A stretch of 64,000 bases of DNA from Histomonas meleagridis. Its lineage: Eukaryota; Parabasalia; Tritrichomonadida; Dientamoebidae. This document shows positions 19,194-29,349 of this stretch, piece by piece (the first letter of the stretch is position 1; every line of letters begins with the position of its first letter). The position numbers and the translations under genes were made by a program. The notes beneath the pieces are model-generated. The model did no database searches. It worked only from the letters and a program-made list of their open reading frames with translations, and had not been told where the DNA came from. The stretch lies in NCBI GenBank assembly GCA_020186115.1, contig WSYJ01000154.1, positions 108,812 to 172,811 on the forward strand, read 5' to 3'.

Positions 19194-22100
19194 ATGTTTT
19201 TTTCCTCCTCTTGAAATGGATATCATGTAATATACCTATTTTTACAACATCATTAGGTGGAAATATAATATTTGACTCAAGTAAAAAGATGGTACTTTCG
19301 TCGAATAATCAATGGACTTATGTGTACTTTCAGAATTCACCAAATATTCATCAGCTAAAAGATCATGATATTGACTTACAAAAGGGTGTTGTGTATAAAA
19401 ATGTTTATAAGCTTTATTTGACACCAAAACAAATTTCGTTTTTACAAAAAAATGAAGCTCTCCTTACACCTATTGATCCAAATAGCAAATTAATTAATAT
19501 AACTAAGATTAGTAATTCGAAGCAATTACATGTTAAAGGAGAATTTAATCAAATTTCACCAAAGAATAAATCATTTTATACAATAATATCTTATTCAGAA
19601 GATCATCTCATTATTGAAACCAAGGATCCCATCAAATCATCCAAATATTTTAGTTCATTACCTGAAGTTGAATTTATCAGTTCATATGAACCACCAACAT
19701 CAGCCAATAATATTGCATCAGGGTTCACACAAAAGAATACTGCTGATCTTATTACAGATACACATGGTAATATTATTGCACCTCGATATCTTGAGTCCAA
19801 AGGACTGACAGGTAAAAATCAAGCAGTTGCATTGGTTGATGATTCGCTTGATTATTATCATTCACATTTTTATGATCCTTCGGTAAACATGACTTTTAAC
19901 AAATTTATACCAAATCATCGAAAGATTTCATATTATTATAATTTTTTTGAGACTGAAGAATCATTATATAAAAACTTTATGCCAAACAAATCTCATGGTA
20001 CGCATGTATCAGGTACTATAGCAGGAAAATCATTAAATGAAAATGATAAAATTAATTCATATAATGGTGTAGCTCCTGACTCTAAACTTATGTATTTAGG
20101 TTTATTTGATGAAAATTTTAACGCACTTATGGCAAACACAAGCAAATTAGTTGAAATAATTCAAGCAGGTAATTTTCATATCTTTACTAATTCATGGGGT
20201 TCTTTTTCATCACTGGATATACGAGAATTTCAATATTTATTTGATAAAATTATATATGAAGATAATGTTGGTGAAAGCTGTTTGATACTTTTTTGTGCAG
20301 GTAATGAAGGAAAAAATGGATTTTATACAATTCGTTCACCCGGTAATTCAAAAAATGTTTTTAACTGTTGGCGCAGCATCCAAAGTTTTCGATTATCAAA
20401 ATTTTAAAATCATTATTACAAATGAAGAAGGAAAACGAGTAAAAGTATTTAGACAAGATCCACAGCCTTATTCTGCTGGTGAATTTAATATAGTCAATAT
20501 GAAATTTTATTTATCAAATTGTTCTGACTTTAGTATGCCAAAGATGAGTAAGAAATTTTTATATTTTGATATTAATGATTTAAATAAAATTAAAAGTGAT
20601 TTTTCTGAAGTATTAGCTCAAATACAAAATTATGATATAAATGGACTTGTTTTTGATATAAAATTTAAAGAATTTAATGATTATAGTTCATATTTCCCGA
20701 ATCCTGATCCTGGTCTTGTTTTCTTTACAAATAATCCAACAGTGCTTAAATCAGATGTCGGAAAATATATTATAATAAATTATACTTATGATTCACTTAT
20801 AGGAAAACAAAATTCACAAATTTCTAAATCATTTTATTCTTCAATAGGTCCAACACATTTTGGTGTAATTAAACCTGATGTTATGGCACCAGGTTCATTC
20901 GTAACGAGTTCTAAATCTAAACAAATAATTGATCCTAATCATGGTTCAAAAGATGATTATTTAAATAATTTATTTATTGCAGATGGAACATCAATGGCAA
21001 CACCAAACGCTGCAGGTGCTGCTGCATTAATTTCACAATATTTTGATGATTATAAATATTTAAATGAGAAAGTTAATATTAATTCATTATTATTAAAATC
21101 ACTTTTGATTACTTCTGCTTCTAAATCTGATGGAAGTTATACTCCAGATAATTTTGTGGGTCATGGATTAATAGATATATCAACTGTATTACCATTTGAA
21201 GATGATAATTTTGGTTTAAGATTTTCAAATATTATTAAAATGTCAACAGGCCAAATGCATCATAAAGGTCAAATTAAAATTACTAAGAATACAACATCTC
21301 TTAAAATTGTTTTATGTTCACATGATAAACCTTTAAGTATCGAATCAATAATACCAATTTATTTCGATTTAGATTTAATAGTTATTTCACCAACTAAAAA
21401 AATATATATTGGAAATAATCGTATTAATGATACAGAACATTATACATTAAATGAAAAGATTATAATTCCAACGACAGAATTAGAAATTGGTGAATATGAA
21501 ATTCATGTCATATCAAATATTGAAATCACTGAAAATATTTCATATATTATAACAACAATTGGACCATTTGAACAAAATGATATAAATTCAAATCCGAAAT
21601 TTATTGAAATGCAAAACACGAATAAATGTATATCAACAAAAAATTCGAATGGATGTAATAAAGGAAAATTAATATGTAAAAATGGATTTACAGGACAATT
21701 ATGTAATATTGAATTTCAAGAATTTCCTTCATATATAACAAGTTCATCAACAATTTTACCAGAAAATTCAGAATTTATTATGCAGCCGAATACATTAAAA
21801 TTCTTTAAAGTTTCAAAATATTCTAATTATGATGAATTATTAGTCGTGTTATTCTCTAATCAATATAATAATCAATATTCATTTCTATGGGAAATGGGGA
21901 AACCTGAAAATTATATTCCAGCATTATCACAAAATGCTTATCAATGTATAACATCACAAAATGCTTATCAATGTATAACATCACAAAATGTATTTTCAAT
22001 TGAAAATGAGCCAATAACAACTAATGCATCACAAGAAAATTACTTCTTTATCTCAAATAATTATCCTTATTCTTCAACATTTTTTGCAGCTGTATTAAAT

Positions 22101-23041
22101 AAGCCTAATGAAAATGATCCATTATGTTTCTGTAATAACAATGATTGTAGTAATAAAGAAATATGTAAATTACAAAATACATATTCAACAATTTCTGTGT
22201 TATATGGAATTTTTTATTATTGTCATGATAGAGTAATTTATATCGATAAAGATATCGAAATACCTTCAACACTTTTAATTATAGAAAAACCAACCTTTGA
22301 ATTACTTAAAAATAATAATACTAATTCAAAACATTTGGTTACTTTTATGAATTGTGTTTCTTCTGCTAGTACTTCTAATTATTATTTATCGATCAATAAT
22401 TTAAGAATTAAATTTGCTGAAACAAGTCAAGTTTCAAGCAACATAATTCCATTCGAATATTTAGAACTTAAAAATATTACTTTTGAAGATAATAATAATT
22501 TTATTTTATCAATCAAAAATTTAATTACTGATTATGGAATCATTTGATTCAAATATGCAAATTACTCAATCAATTAAAATGAATAATTCTGAAATTTCAA
22601 TTAAAACTATAAAACTTTATAATAATTCTATAGATTTTATTAATTCTAATGAAGAAATAAAGAAAATTAATTTAATTGAAAATCTTAAAATTGAGTTTCT
22701 TGTAATATGTAATAATACTTTAATTAATATATTAAAAGATGAAAGTCATGAATTAAGTTTACCAAACAATGTTCAAATTATTATTAATTAATTTTAATGG
22801 AACAGTAAATTCAAATTATAAAATTGATGAAAGTATTAAAGATAAAGTTACAATAATAATGGAAGAAAATGAAAATAAACATAAAAAAGGTTTAACAACA
22901 TTGCAAATTGTTTTGATTGCTGTTGGTTCTGTTGTTGTAGTTGTAGTTGTCATAGTGATAATTATAATACTTATGAAAAGAAAAAAGAAAAATTATGAAA
23001 GTATGTCATCAACTGACGTAATAAATAAAGAATTGATTTGA
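19194..23041 (+). pseudogene. Frameshifted membrane-anchored subtilisin-like protease
   Basis: A clan SB/S8 subtilase of about 1270 residues spread over four frames. The ATG at 19194 runs into a seven-T run and then a stop; one frame over, the T run leads into a signal-like FFLLLKWISCNIPIF. The triad is still visible: Asp in VALVDDSLDYYHSHF, His in HGTHVSG, Ser in ADGTSMATPNAAGAAALISQ. The oxyanion Asn region follows NSWGSFSS. An extra A at about 20362-20366 shifts the frame inside SPGNSKNVF/TVGAASKVFDY. Further shifts occur at about 22530-22550 and 22770-22790. The last frame encodes a hydrophobic helix (VLIAVGSVVVVVVVIVIIII) and a basic tail, as in trichomonad TvSUB proteins. A CxC-rich EGF-like patch (CNKGKLICKNGFTGQLC) and a 27-nt tandem duplication (NAYQCITSQ twice, about 21928-21981) lie between. 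Four lesions make loss of function likely unless the assembly is faulty. Confidence 0.85.
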
Positions 23042-23678
23042 GTAAATTTTATATTATTTTTCAGTAAATTTAAATGCTTTCATTTCAGTTAATTGCATCA
23101 CATCAAATGCTAGCTTACAATATATTGCATTCATCAACCACGAATTCACAGCATCGCGCACCAGTCTCTACGCAAAAAAAGTGTTCCATTTACTTTTATT
23201 TTATATCCATGAGAAATAATTCTGAACATTACTTCCAAGAGATACTTCGCAACAAAAACACATGTACATAAACATTTACAATGTCGTTATCTCTCTTTTA
23301 TACCGATGAAATTGTACTCTTCAAAAATTAAACAAAAAAACTTATTTAAATATTAGATATCTATTATCATTGACACAAAGTAACAAACATAAAAAAAATA
23401 CTGTTGATAAAATTAAATAATTTTTGTCATTCATTCATTTTTTTGAATTAGAAAAAGTGTCTATTTATTGAAAAACGTTGAGATAAATTAATTTTCATTC
23501 TTCTCTGGATCGAATAGGGCTCTTTCTAATTTCCAAATTTAAACAACGAATGATATATCGCATCCACCAACATATTGAAATATGTTAAAAAAAAATTGAA
23601 TCGTTAATCAACATTTTAAGAATTAAATAAAATGGCGAATTTTATTTAAATATTAGCGAACTTGATTTATTACTTTTA
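23042..23678. other. AT-rich intergenic sequence
   Basis: A 65-codon ATG-started frame at 23074-23271 has no recognisable features and is probably chance. Nothing else is visible. Confidence 0.4.
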
Positions 23679-24660
23679 TTATTTAGTAAGTGCTTTAAGT
23701 ACGCATAATGCTTTACTCAAATTTTCATTTTTCCACATTTCTCAAGAAAAGCGCTGCAACTTTTACACATTTATCTGTTATTGGATATCTTTCATCGAAC
23801 ATAATCCAAGAATAATGTTTAGGTTCAAGCGTATTTACAATTTTATCAAGTATCATGCCTAATTTCTGAGATTCTTCCATAAGATCTGTTATCTATTGCG
23901 GTATTTCGAATGAACTTGCTTTCCTTTGACCTTCTAAAATTAATTCTATTAAAAACATAGTTGCATCACGTTGTGAAATATATTTTGGATATTTCATAAC
24001 AGGTTCAATGTTTTCATTTATTTGAAGTGTTCTAAAAAAGTTATCAATTGTTAAATTCATTAGCCCTCCATCCAAAATATAAATCATAAAATTCACCAAT
24101 TGTTTCTTTAGGATTTTTATCCATTTCTTTAAGCCAATTATATGTAAATTTGTTTGCTAATTTTGCACAAACTGTTTCATTATTTTTATAACCATATGAT
24201 GGTTCTTTCTCATTAGATGCTGCGATAATTGTCATGTTTGGTGCAATATATTGTGATCCTGAATAACAGGTTTGATTCCAAATAAACAATATTTATAAAG
24301 ATTTTTCATATGAATCGTATTTAAAACATCATTAAGAGATTCTGCTTTTGTATTATCATCTGTTGGTATGTCTAAAGCTCCTAATGTACGTTGGTCAACG
24401 TAATAAATAAATAAGTAACCTACAGAATTTGATGGTAAAGATGTTAATACTTTGTGAAAATTGGCTGCAGTAACTTGTTCTCCTTTATATTTAATTGCAT
24501 CAGATCCTGAATAAACATCAATGTAAGAAAAATCATGAAATATTCTTCCTTTGTATGCCTATCTGAAAAAAAGACTACCAAATTTTGCTGTGATTGAATT
24601 AAATAAAAAATTTGCTGAGAAAAAGCATTCTTCAAGAAATTTTAAGTTCTGTAGTTTATT
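23679..24660 (-). pseudogene. Decayed legumain-like (C13) cysteine protease
   Basis: Minus-strand pieces in several frames line up with legumain/asparaginyl endopeptidase. In order: a piece reading GEQVTAANFHKVLTSLPSNS, then IYYVDQRTLGALDIPTDDN, then ESLNDVLNTIHMKNLYKY. After a frameshift at about 24285 comes WNQTCYSGSQYIAPNMTIIA, carrying the catalytic Cys (family C-x-S context), then IIAASNEKEPSYGYKNNETV. A further shift at about 24060 leads to a C-terminal prodomain-like piece (PKYISQRDATMFLIELILEG), and the last frame ends LSKALCVLKALTK with TAA at 23681. The family has YVDHG at the catalytic His; here the dipeptide His-Gly reads Gln-Arg, so the active site is lost as well as the frame. 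The N-terminal signal region is missing. Legumains activate other proteases and act at the trichomonad surface. Confidence 0.75.
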
Positions 24661-24674
24661 ATTAAAAGTGATAA

Positions 24675-26099
24675 ATGATGAAAATTTTAGCTTCTTTACT
24701 TTTTTTTAAAATAGAATATTATCATGGAAAGTGGGAAGCGCACACAGATGCCCCAATTCAATGGATTCTCAAAGGGGGAACCGGTTCTCGGCTCCAAGCA
24801 TCTTTTTTGTATACAAATCTCACAGAATCGAATGGTTTTAGTGTAGAAGGGAATATCAGTCTTAAAAAAACTAACAAATATAAATTTCCGAGTAAAATGC
24901 GTGTCATTGGATATAGTGATTCAGATATTCAAAATATGTTTTTAATTGTTCCAAAATCAAAGTATAACCTATCACTTTTCAGGTTTACAGACAACCTTAA
25001 AAAGCTTATTACTGCCAATGATCCAAGCCATCAAGAGATTCATTCATTTGTTTCCAAAGAACTCAATGCACGTCAAATACAAAGTTTTTTTCTTAAGCGC
25101 ACACAAAACAAAGAAGCAAAGAGTGTATTTTGGTATAATATGAACCATTCCATAAGTGGAACATATCATTCATTTCCAACAGATTTGAAGCTTCAGGGCA
25201 CCGAAATCGATCTTCCGAGTTACTTACGTGAATCCCGCGTATTTGCTGTCATTTGTTCCTTATCTTTTTGTGTTCATTATCTCATTTGGAGATCGACCAA
25301 TTTTAATAATCTACAACCATTTTCATATATTTCCGCCATGTGCAATTGTTATTTTGACCTAATATTTGGTTTATTTCTATTATACACTGGAAGTTCATGG
25401 AATGAATTGCGATCATTATATCAATCACTATTTGTAATGACAAGTTTCATGAATGTTATTCCAGAGGTATATTTATTATTACGTATAATTAAACGCGATG
25501 TACGTAGTCGAAGTCGTAACAAATATATTTGTCGAGTCACTATCTCATTTATGATGTTTATGTTTTATATGTTTTTATTTTCACAACTTCAAGAACATCC
25601 AATAATATCGCAATTGTTTTTGTTTTCTACATGGATACCGCAAATCTTTATTTCATCAATTGCAAGTATCCGTAAGTCATTAACCACTAAATATGTAATT
25701 ATTTCAACATTATCACGACTTGTACCTTTCGCTTATATTAATTCGAAAGAATCAAATATTTTCGGATTACCACGCGAAAAGTTATTTGTTGTTGTGGTGA
25801 TATGGTGCTTTATACAAATAATAATATTTACTTTGCAAAATAAGTTCGGAGGCGATTTCTTTATTCCAATACGTTTGAGAAAGACAACATACGATTATTA
25901 TGAGAAAAAGCCGGAACAAGATACTAAATGTTTAGTGTGCTTGGAAATTATCGGTAATAATGAACTTGCGGTATGTACTCCATGTAATCATTTCTTTCAT
26001 GATAGATGTTTGAGAGAATGGTGTGAGTTTCATCAGATTTGTCCTGTGTGTAGAAAGAATTTGCCACCATTACCAACTATAGAAAATACAGATGTTTGA
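24675..26099 (+). CDS. Multi-pass RING-H2 E3 ubiquitin ligase, Tul1/Dsc1-like
   Basis: A 474-residue protein with an ATG start preceded by AAAAGTGATA. Residues about 1-190 are a likely luminal domain after a hydrophobic N-terminus. Residues about 195-405 contain roughly seven membrane helices (VFAVICSLSFCVHYLIW through LFVVVVIWCFIQIIIFTLQ). A cytosolic RING-H2 finger closes the protein: C-x2-C (CLVC), then C-x-H-x2-H-x2-C (CNHFFHDRC) and C-x2-C (CPVC). This order, luminal domain, several helices, C-terminal RING, is that of Tul1/Dsc1 ligases of the Golgi and endosomal system, which ubiquitinate misplaced membrane proteins and support sterol-sensing cleavage in fungi. It is shorter than yeast Tul1 (about 760 residues). 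RING and topology are clear; orthology is inference. Confidence 0.8.
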   Translation: MMKILASLLFFKIEYYHGKWEAHTDAPIQWILKGGTGSRLQASFLYTNLTESNGFSVEGNISLKKTNKYKFPSKMRVIGYSDSDIQNMFLIVPKSKYNLSLFRFTDNLKKLITANDPSHQEIHSFVSKELNARQIQSFFLKRTQNKEAKSVFWYNMNHSISGTYHSFPTDLKLQGTEIDLPSYLRESRVFAVICSLSFCVHYLIWRSTNFNNLQPFSYISAMCNCYFDLIFGLFLLYTGSSWNELRSLYQSLFVMTSFMNVIPEVYLLLRIIKRDVRSRSRNKYICRVTISFMMFMFYMFLFSQLQEHPIISQLFLFSTWIPQIFISSIASIRKSLTTKYVIISTLSRLVPFAYINSKESNIFGLPREKLFVVVVIWCFIQIIIFTLQNKFGGDFFIPIRLRKTTYDYYEKKPEQDTKCLVCLEIIGNNELAVCTPCNHFFHDRCLREWCEFHQICPVCRKNLPPLPTIENTDV

Positions 26100-26197
26100 T
26101 TAAATTGTTAATAAAAAATTAAATGATTTATCGTATACTGAAAAAGTTTAATTTTTAAACGTGCAAATGAGGGATTGTTTACGAAAAGTGGCAATAG

Positions 26198-27271
26198 ATG
26201 AGAAAGTTCGACCTTTTCCCAAAGGTTTCTGATGAAACTTTGGATAAGAAAACTAGAAAGGGCGCAATTGTATCTCTCATCACATTTTGTTTTATGTTGT
26301 TAATAATATTTCTTGAAATTTCACATTTTCAAAAACAAAAAGAAATAAAACAACATGCTATGATAAAAAACCAGTTAATATATGAAGGGAAGCCAATAGA
26401 TATTTTTATGGATGTTACAGTTTCATATCCTTGTCAATTACTCAATTTGATGGTACAAGACATCACAGGAAATCATCAACTTACAGCTACACAAAGTATA
26501 TCAAGGCAGAGACTAGATTCAAGCCACAGACCAATTGATCCAACTGAAATTTTTGATAATGATCAAAAAAGCATTTTTTCCAAATGCGGAAGTTGTTATG
26601 GAAGTAATTACTCTGAATGTTGTCTTACATGTTTTGATGTTGTTTCAGCTTTTAAATTACAGAATAAACTTGTTCCAAATCTCAGAAATGTGGATCAATG
26701 CGTAAGAGACAAAAAAGCTATTAGTGATGGTGAAAGCTGTAGAATAAAAGCTAAAGTCAGAACATCATTTTCGTCTGGGCGTATTACGCTTCGTGCAGGA
26801 GGAAATACAAAAATGCCAATACATTACAAAAATGATTTCTCATATTTGGGTGAAAGTGCAAATCTTTCGCATTGGATTCATGAGTTACGCTTTGGTGAGG
26901 GTGTTAAAGAATTTATAAATCCACTTGACAATTCTCAATATCTCCAATATGGCCCAGGATTTTACCACTTTAAATACACTGCAACAATTGTTCCTTCTGT
27001 TTACACTTTGGATAATGGGGAAAAGATTGAAACAAATCAATATTCAGTCACATTCTCACCAAAACAAATCACAAAAACAATATCAAAACAGCACCCAAGT
27101 ATTGACTTTGTGTTTGAGACCTCCCCTATTTCAGTAGAAACAGTTAAAACAACAAAAGGATACCTTCAGCTGATCACTGGAATTTGTGCTATCATTGGCG
27201 GCGGTTTTACTCTTGGGGGGCTCCTAGACCGTTTATTATATAGAATTGATAGGATGAAACCACATAAATAA
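26198..27271 (+). CDS. ERGIC3: ERGIC3/Erv46-type ER-Golgi cargo receptor
   Basis: A 357-residue protein. It opens with the family signature MRKFDLFPKVSDETLDKKTR, followed by a first membrane helix (about 22-42). A large luminal domain holds the family Cys motif CGSCYGSNYSECCLTC (about 130-145). A second helix near the C-terminus (LQLITGICAIIGGGFTLGGL) precedes the short basic tail LLYRIDRMKPHK. Erv46 pairs with Erv41 to cycle between ER and Golgi in COPI/COPII vesicles and return cargo to the ER. Length matches the family. The start ATG is preceded by AAAAGTGGCA; the stop reads TAAATA. It lies 98 nt after the RING ligase on the same strand. Confidence 0.93.
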   Translation: MRKFDLFPKVSDETLDKKTRKGAIVSLITFCFMLLIIFLEISHFQKQKEIKQHAMIKNQLIYEGKPIDIFMDVTVSYPCQLLNLMVQDITGNHQLTATQSISRQRLDSSHRPIDPTEIFDNDQKSIFSKCGSCYGSNYSECCLTCFDVVSAFKLQNKLVPNLRNVDQCVRDKKAISDGESCRIKAKVRTSFSSGRITLRAGGNTKMPIHYKNDFSYLGESANLSHWIHELRFGEGVKEFINPLDNSQYLQYGPGFYHFKYTATIVPSVYTLDNGEKIETNQYSVTFSPKQITKTISKQHPSIDFVFETSPISVETVKTTKGYLQLITGICAIIGGGFTLGGLLDRLLYRIDRMKPHK

Positions 27272-27794
27272 ATATTTGTTCATTTTTAATTTCAACAACA
27301 TGTGTAATCCTACATATTAGGGTTTTTCATCTTGAGCAGATCTCTGCCCACACCGGCACATATTTTTTATATGTAAACATTGGAAAATATGCTCAAACTC
27401 CTTGAAACCTAGTGAAAAAGATCGATAGCTTTTTTTGAATTGTTTATCAATGACGATTAAACTTCAGTGAATATTAAATTTCTTCAACTTTTGTATTCAA
27501 TGCTTCCAAAGTTGAAAGAGCTTTTAGGCGTAGAGAAGGGATGTGTAAACGAAATGCTTTGTGTACAGATGTTTTGTCAATTTTTTTTGATCCTAATTGT
27601 TATTTCATTATGACTTCATTTACAAGAGATCCTGTTCTAAAAGTGACACTTATTCAACACCTATCATTAGGGGTACCCTGCCCATTTTGCTCTATTTTTG
27701 CCAAAAATAAAAAACATTAAATTTAATTTTGAAATATCAAATTATTAAAATAGCGAATCGTAAGAATTTGATCAAAACTTCGATTTATTTTAAT
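27272..27794. other. AT-rich intergenic sequence
   Basis: No gene was seen. It contains an orphan AAAAGTGACACTTATTC at about 27639 and a small GCAGA/TCTGC stem at about 27340. Confidence 0.4.
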
Positions 27795-28013
27795 TCATAT
27801 CCCGAAAAATGACTGTTCATTGAAGGAGCTATCATCCAAATTCAACTGTACTTTTAATTCTCTCACGGGGTTTCTTAATAGATTTTCTTTGTCATTTTGG
27901 GCGTACTTCAGCTTACTTATGGAGGTGTCGGCATATCTTTTGTACACAGGCTGCTCTTTGTTCTTCATTGGGTTTTTTCCGCTTATTTCCATTTGGATCA
28001 AGAAGGAGCGCAT
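27795..28013 (-). CDS. Hypothetical 72-residue ORF, possibly a relic
   Basis: A locally GC-richer ATG-started frame encoding a basic, polar peptide with SKLKYAQNDKENLLRNPVRE. The overlapping minus-strand frame is also open upstream and reads LALNALLLDPNGNKRKKPNE, so a frameshifted older gene is possible. I recognise no family, and there is no signal or membrane segment. Low confidence that it is expressed. Confidence 0.25.
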   Translation of the reverse strand: MRSFLIQMEISGKNPMKNKEQPVYKRYADTSISKLKYAQNDKENLLRNPVRELKVQLNLDDSSFNEQSFFGI

Positions 28014-28115
28014 TTAATGCCAGATCTAAATTGGGTATAATATTGTGAAGATTGATCATTTATCATTGGGTTATGATATGTATTTATCTGATAATGTTTT
28101 ATCTGAATCAAGAAG

Positions 28116-28545
28116 TTATTCAATGATTTCATCTAACAACGCCTCTGGTATTGGTGTCAATATATTCTTTTTTAATGTTGTTAATAAGGTAATAATAAAA
28201 TTAGCTATTGAATCATGAGTAAAATGGAGTTGTTCATGTGATTTAATAAAGCTATCGATTTGATTGATGGAATATATGATTTGAAAACTATTCTTACCTG
28301 ATTGGAAAAAGTTCTTGTCTACTTTTTTGATTTTTTTACAAATATCTAGGTGTAAATCAATATATTTTATTTGTATTATAATAATTGCATATGCGATCCT
28401 AATAATAATTGAAATAAAAGAATGGATAAATATTATCAAATTTACTTATAATTGATTTCGAAGATTGAATAATATTATCTTTGTTTGAATTAGAAATTAA
28501 ATTCTCAATATATATTAATGTTTCCCATTCATTTTCACTTTTTAC
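28116..28545 (-). pseudogene. Unidentified decayed coding sequence
   Basis: Two minus-strand frames carry protein-like stretches in order: ENEWETLIYIENLISNSNKD and NPF-type aromatic residues from about 28540, then, after a frame change at about 28400, DICKKIKKVDKNFFQSGKNS and SHEQLHFTHDSIANFIITLL to a stop at 28116. The join and stops imply decay. No family is recognised. The helical, Ile-rich character resembles N-terminal regions of trichomonad ankyrin proteins, but this is a guess. Confidence 0.35.
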
Positions 28546-29318
28546 TTGGAATCCTTATGAAATGCCACTTTTGTGGTTGGGCGTAATGTATAATTTACAT
28601 AATCGTTCACATCTCAAATTCTATATTAAGAAATTTTTGAAACCCTTCTGACTTCTCTCAATTCGGAATACATTACTTCTCGATATAGGAAAAAAATTGG
28701 ATCTAGACATTAAGTATATATAATATATGTACATAATCGATGTTATCATTCAATGAAAATACTATATTATATTCAAATAAAGATAAGATAAATTTATTTT
28801 AAAATTCAAAAAAGTGACAAAAATCGACTTTTGTATAATTTACTTTTGATTCTCATTCTCTATCGTTATAACGATGGAATACATTAAAGAACGATATGTA
28901 AACCGTATAAACAGCTCAAAATAACCGATAAAAAAGATCTTGAAATCCAATTATTAGTGAACCTAATGAATATGTGAATGAACCATAATATTCGAAATAC
29001 ACTGTGATGTACCTATGTATTCTTATAAATAATTTGATAAATAGTTTTAGTATAATTAAATATGCTTGATATACCTTGAGACAAATAGCACAACTAATTT
29101 CCTAACAACTAATCAAAATTGAACAATTATTATTGTTTGTTGATTAACGTGAAATATAAATTAGACGATTGAAAATACATTGATATATGACATTTTGCTA
29201 ATCATTAAATAAAAGCAAAAGTTTAAAGTAGCATAAAATACCAAATATAGAAGAAATTAGTTGAATAAGTGGTTAATGTGCAAGCAATGCGACACGCTTC
29301 ACGAAAAGACGTTAAAAT
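28546..29318. other. AT-rich intergenic sequence
   Basis: No open frame of note. Orphan initiator-like words include TGCCACTTTTGTG at about 28562 and AAAAAAGTGACA at about 28811. Confidence 0.4.
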
Positions 29319-29330
29319 GCCACTTTTCAT
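29319..29330 (+). promoter_or_regulatory. Initiator-like GCCACTTTTCAT
   Basis: CCACTTTTCAT lies 20-30 nt upstream of the ATG at 29350 and matches the CACTTTT word found before Hsp70, RPS23 and others. Confidence 0.45.
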
Positions 29331-29349
29331 CTGAAGCAAATTTATCCAA

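Noticed and set aside
23074..23271. 65-codon ATG-started frame after the subtilisin relic
   Set aside because: No motif and composition like the gap; insufficient support.
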